Source of the DNA: Hemerocallis citrina
Taxonomy: Eukaryota > Streptophyta > Magnoliopsida > Asparagales > Asphodelaceae
Assembly (NCBI GenBank): GCA_017893485.1
Contig: JACEHZ010000365.1
Location: 62,001 to 126,000, forward strand
Length of the DNA: 64,000 nt
Direction: 5' to 3'
Shown here: positions 60,749 through 64,000 of the stretch, piece by piece
Position numbering within the stretch: position 1 is the first letter of the stretch
How the letters are laid out: every line of letters begins with the position of its first letter
The notes under the pieces: model-generated
The model's input: the letters and a program-made list of their open reading frames with translations, nothing else
What the model was told of the DNA's origin: nothing
The model's database searches: none
Translations under genes and position numbers: made by a program

Positions 60749-63299
60749 CAACCTACTCTTATACTCGTCCTGTTCCTGATAGATAGATCGTGGTTGATGA
60801 GGTTGCAGATTAATCAGTCTCATCCGTTTCTGCAGTCACTTAGTGGTGTCTCGATTTGTCACTAGTGCCTGACGTCCGAACCCCACTCAAAAGTCGTGAC
60901 AAACTTAAAGATACACCGTAGCATACCTATGGTACCGAAGATTCCAGGACAGCAGCCCCATGACCAGTTCTCGTATCCACCAGCATAGAACTTGATGGCC
61001 TCGAAGGTCTAATCCTCCTATCCGCCAGGAAATCTCATCCCGTTCTTACCACGATACTTCAGAAATCAACAGTGCATGATACGCACCGCAGCACGTATCC
61101 CTAATGACAGGAGAGTACATCACCCGAATACTAGTTCGCTAGAAACTAATGCAGTTATAGGTGATGGCAAAACTAACCAACATTAAGTCTTCCTGGGCAT
61201 GTTACATGGGCATGGTCACCAACTGATTCCAAGTCTAAGTTATGCCTAGTCTCAAGCGGTTTTCCTACTAGAAATCCTCGTTCCCGCCTATCAACCTGCG
61301 ACTCCGGCGATGCGATCACTATGCTCGCCACTTCCCCAATTGAGTCTTGGCCTCAACTCGGCCCGTGATCATCTCCCATGATTTCGTCGGTGCCCGAGTT
61401 AGTCACTTTCAATCATTAAGGTGGAAGTCCCCAAGTTGGCAAAATGGTTGATAAGTGTAGGCAACTAACTTAGACAAGGTCAACGACTCAAATGTCGTTC
61501 AAGTCACTACCCTATGTCCTAACCAGCATAAGACACAAAATAACCAAGAATTGGGGTATAGAAATAACACCCCCCCTCCCTAACTCTCAATTCAATAGTT
61601 GAGAGTTGAGAACAAGTCATATACATGCAAAGGAATCACTTGTAAAGGTGGCTGGATCTGTCCAACACTTTCAAAAATCATATCAATTACTACACAACTT
61701 GGAATTACAAGTTTCTGAGCTTTTTGGAAAGCTTAGAGTCTCTACTCCAAGTCCCTAGTTCATCACTTTGGCAAGTTCCAAACACATAATTTCAGAAAAT
61801 CACAAATGTACAGACTATGCAATCAGCACCAGGTATTAGACACAGCCTAGTCTAAATTCCATATAAAATCAACCCTTTGTCCAAAGCTCATGAAATTTAA
61901 GAATCTATAACTAGACATACACCAATCCATTTTGTCCAAAAATTGAATCTAAATTCCTACTACATAGAGAGTTATGACTCTTTGAACATGGCATACAAAT
62001 CTTACTGCATTTCAGACAGAGCCTTTACTCATACATGCAATTTATTTTTGAACTTCATCAAATGTCATCACAAAAATCTAAAATTTTAGAATTAGGATGT
62101 AGACTCATACTAAAGCTACTGAAAAATGTTCATTACAATCTCATGTATACACAAGTAGTTATGCATAGGTGAACTTCAGTTCTCAAACAGACAGACACAA
62201 CCTGAGTCAACTTGACCAGTTGTAACTCGAGACTTTTTTTGAGGCATCAAACAACTTCAGAAAAACGTAAATTTTGGTATTATGGTTGTAGACACATACA
62301 AGAGCATTCATAAAAATTTTCAGCTAAAAATACCCAACCAATTATGAGTTATGATTCTTAGAAGTCATGACAAATTCTCTCAAGCAGCAGTTTTTTTCAG
62401 CTAGTTACTGTCCGAAATTTGGACTGATATTTAGGCTATTAAATGGCCTCAAAATATTTTGAAAAAATTCATGCAATCTCTAGATTGATAGAAGAACAAG
62501 CCCTAAAAATTTGAGATCAAAAAATCCACACCGTTTATAAGTTAGAAATTCCTAAACTACACATTGCATGCATGTTTCTTCAATAAGAATCTTGAAATGA
62601 GGTTGTTCTATCATACAACTTATTTTTTCTTAACAAGTTAATATTCACACATGGCAACCCAACTTTTCTTAACTCCTACTAAAATCTAAATTACACACAA
62701 AAAGAAAAGACTAATCTTTTGAGTTTAGAGTTTACCCACGTTTTGTTGTTTGTAAGAGTTCCTTGTATGAGAGGTTCTGGCAGAGTCTGCAATTAGCATG
62801 GATGTTCTGAAACATGCATGCATGCAATGTGTTGGGACTTGGGTAAACATTTGTACAATGTGTTGGGATGTTCTGAAACATTGCATGCTTGCAATGTGCT
62901 AAAATCTGTCCTGGTCCCTAATGCAGAGTCTGCAATCAGCATTGGTACAGATGACAGCGGCATAGCACTCCACTATAGGGGATCACCCTGTAAGGGACAT
63001 GTGTGACTTAGCCCTGTGAAGGATCTTAGGGTGTCTTGATTTATATTTTGATGTATAAATGATAATGCTTTCTGCCAGCGCATGATGCCTGGGGTAATGT
63101 TTTATGGTGTAATGTTTTGGCTCCACCGATGGTGGTAGTGTTTTGGTTGTACGAATGGAATGCTAAATGTAACCTTTCTTGTGTATAAATGAAGAACTAA
63201 TATTTTGACTACTTGTAGTAAGATATGAGTTTACACTATTATTGCAAGGTAGTAATAAGAATTAGCTTTCAGATGTCAGGAAGAACCCGAAACAGCTGA
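60749..63299. other. Probable LTR interior or other repeat, no gene recognised
   Basis: Continues from the LTR-like end without a visible boundary. No open frame with motifs. Short repeats include ATGCATGCATGCAATGTG and related ATTGCATGCTTGCAATGTG at 62810-62900. Confidence 0.35.
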
Positions 63300-63443
63300 A
63301 GCGGGCAAACAGAAGGTGAAGGCAGCAGGGCCAATGACGCTGGCCTCAACATAGGAGTAGAATTTTCTCGACTGTATCAAATTCTAGGAGCGTTCGCGGA
63401 GGCGAACAGAACCCAGGTGCCACCAGCAGCAGCACCGGAATTC
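63300..63443 (+). pseudogene. Possible retrotransposon Gag fragment
   Basis: A 48-codon open stretch after a stop, containing EFSRLYQILGAFAEANRTQV and PPAAAPEF, which looks like Ty3/gypsy Gag sequence before its capsid domain (weak, from memory). It is cut exactly where the second LTR-like copy starts (63444). Confidence 0.3.
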
Positions 63444-64000
63444 TGTAGCGCCCCGAATCCCCATACTGGCGATTCGTGATACAAACCATAATCTTTCCTT
63501 CAAACAGTCACAATACAGGAAAATACAGGAAAATTTAAACAAATTTTATTCCATGATGTACAAGTTCAAGTGTTACAATTTTATACTATTACAGAAATTA
63601 CAAATCAGAGTTTATAAAAATAACAAAAATGTAAAGAATGAACACTTGATACTGTCACTTGGGAACACCATCTGGCTAGGGCTTCCTGGGCTCCCCGGGT
63701 CGGCAATCTAGCACCTAAAAGAGTGGGTGTCAGTAATTCTACTAACGCGAGACTGATAAAAGCAGTGATCTCCAAACTAGACAAATCAAGTTCAAATGCA
63801 AATAGACAAGTGACTGAAAGAAAGGAAGGTGGAGTCGGGTCCAAGGTGTCCGTCTATGACATGTCCTAGTAATCTAATGCACATGTCAAAATGTACTTAA
63901 TCTAATGCAAGCGAAACTTTAGAAATGTATGCATCACACACTACATACTTACCAAATCAAGTTGTTGTCTCCAAGTTCAGGGTTTTGAACCCTCGCCATA
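63444..64000 (-). repeat. LTR-like end of a retrotransposon, copy 2 (runs off right edge)
   Basis: Begins TGTAGCGCCCCGAATCCC and matches 60189-60748 to the window edge in direct orientation. There is no primer binding site on its left, so it is not the same kind of junction as copy 1. Confidence 0.65.

Noticed and set aside
63300..63443. Calling a Ty3/gypsy element from the Gag-like fragment
   Set aside because: Only 48 codons remain with no zinc knuckle or Pol motif, so it is listed only as a possible fragment.

Overview
The window is nuclear DNA of a flowering plant, probably a eudicot. It is AT-rich and dense in transposons, and it carries two spliced plant genes with consensus GT/AG introns. 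Elements typical of plants are present: Ty1/copia retrotransposons primed by initiator Met-tRNA, Helitrons ending in CTAG with an RPA gene, hAT-like and Harbinger-like MITEs, and long LTRs beginning TGTAAC. The species cannot be read from the sequence.

Layout. 1-3594 (minus): 5' part of a Ty1/copia element (gag-pol open to the window edge, plus its 5' LTR). 4086-7850: probable solo LTR of about 3.8 kb. 9337-20703 (plus): complete six-exon gene for the mitochondrial phosphate carrier (MPT3/PHT3;1 type, 372 aa), with introns swollen by MITEs, a decayed repeat array and long poly-C tracts. 21769-50243 (plus): a 28.5-kb Helitron with both termini. It holds tandem duplications, a Rep/helicase gene broken by two in-frame stops, a decayed RPA1-like gene, and near its 3' end a short exon that looks captured from a host DEAH/DEIH-box RNA helicase gene. 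A second, complete copia element (40768-46166, LTRs differing at 2 of 497 positions, 5-bp target duplication) sits inside an RPA exon. 51010-57387 (minus): complete four-exon gene for a LAX PANICLE 2-like protein (258 aa) with a 5.3-kb third intron full of small Helitrons, an inverted-repeat MITE and simple repeats. 57741-58501: small Helitron split by a MITE. 59048-59980: a 933-bp foldback element. 60189 to the end: repeated LTR-like sequence of another retrotransposon.

How the parts relate. Only the phosphate carrier and the LAX2-like gene look like working host genes. They are separated by the Helitron, which lies about 1.1 kb beyond the carrier's stop codon. The Helitron once carried the usual plant pair, a rolling-circle Rep/helicase and a single-strand-binding RPA1 paralogue, but stops, a probable frameshift and the copia insertion leave it unlikely to move itself. 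The nesting gives a relative chronology: Helitron first, then copia; small Helitron first, then MITE.

Limits. Exon boundaries come from reading splice sites and protein similarity by eye, and family names come from remembered motifs. No database search or alignment program was run.
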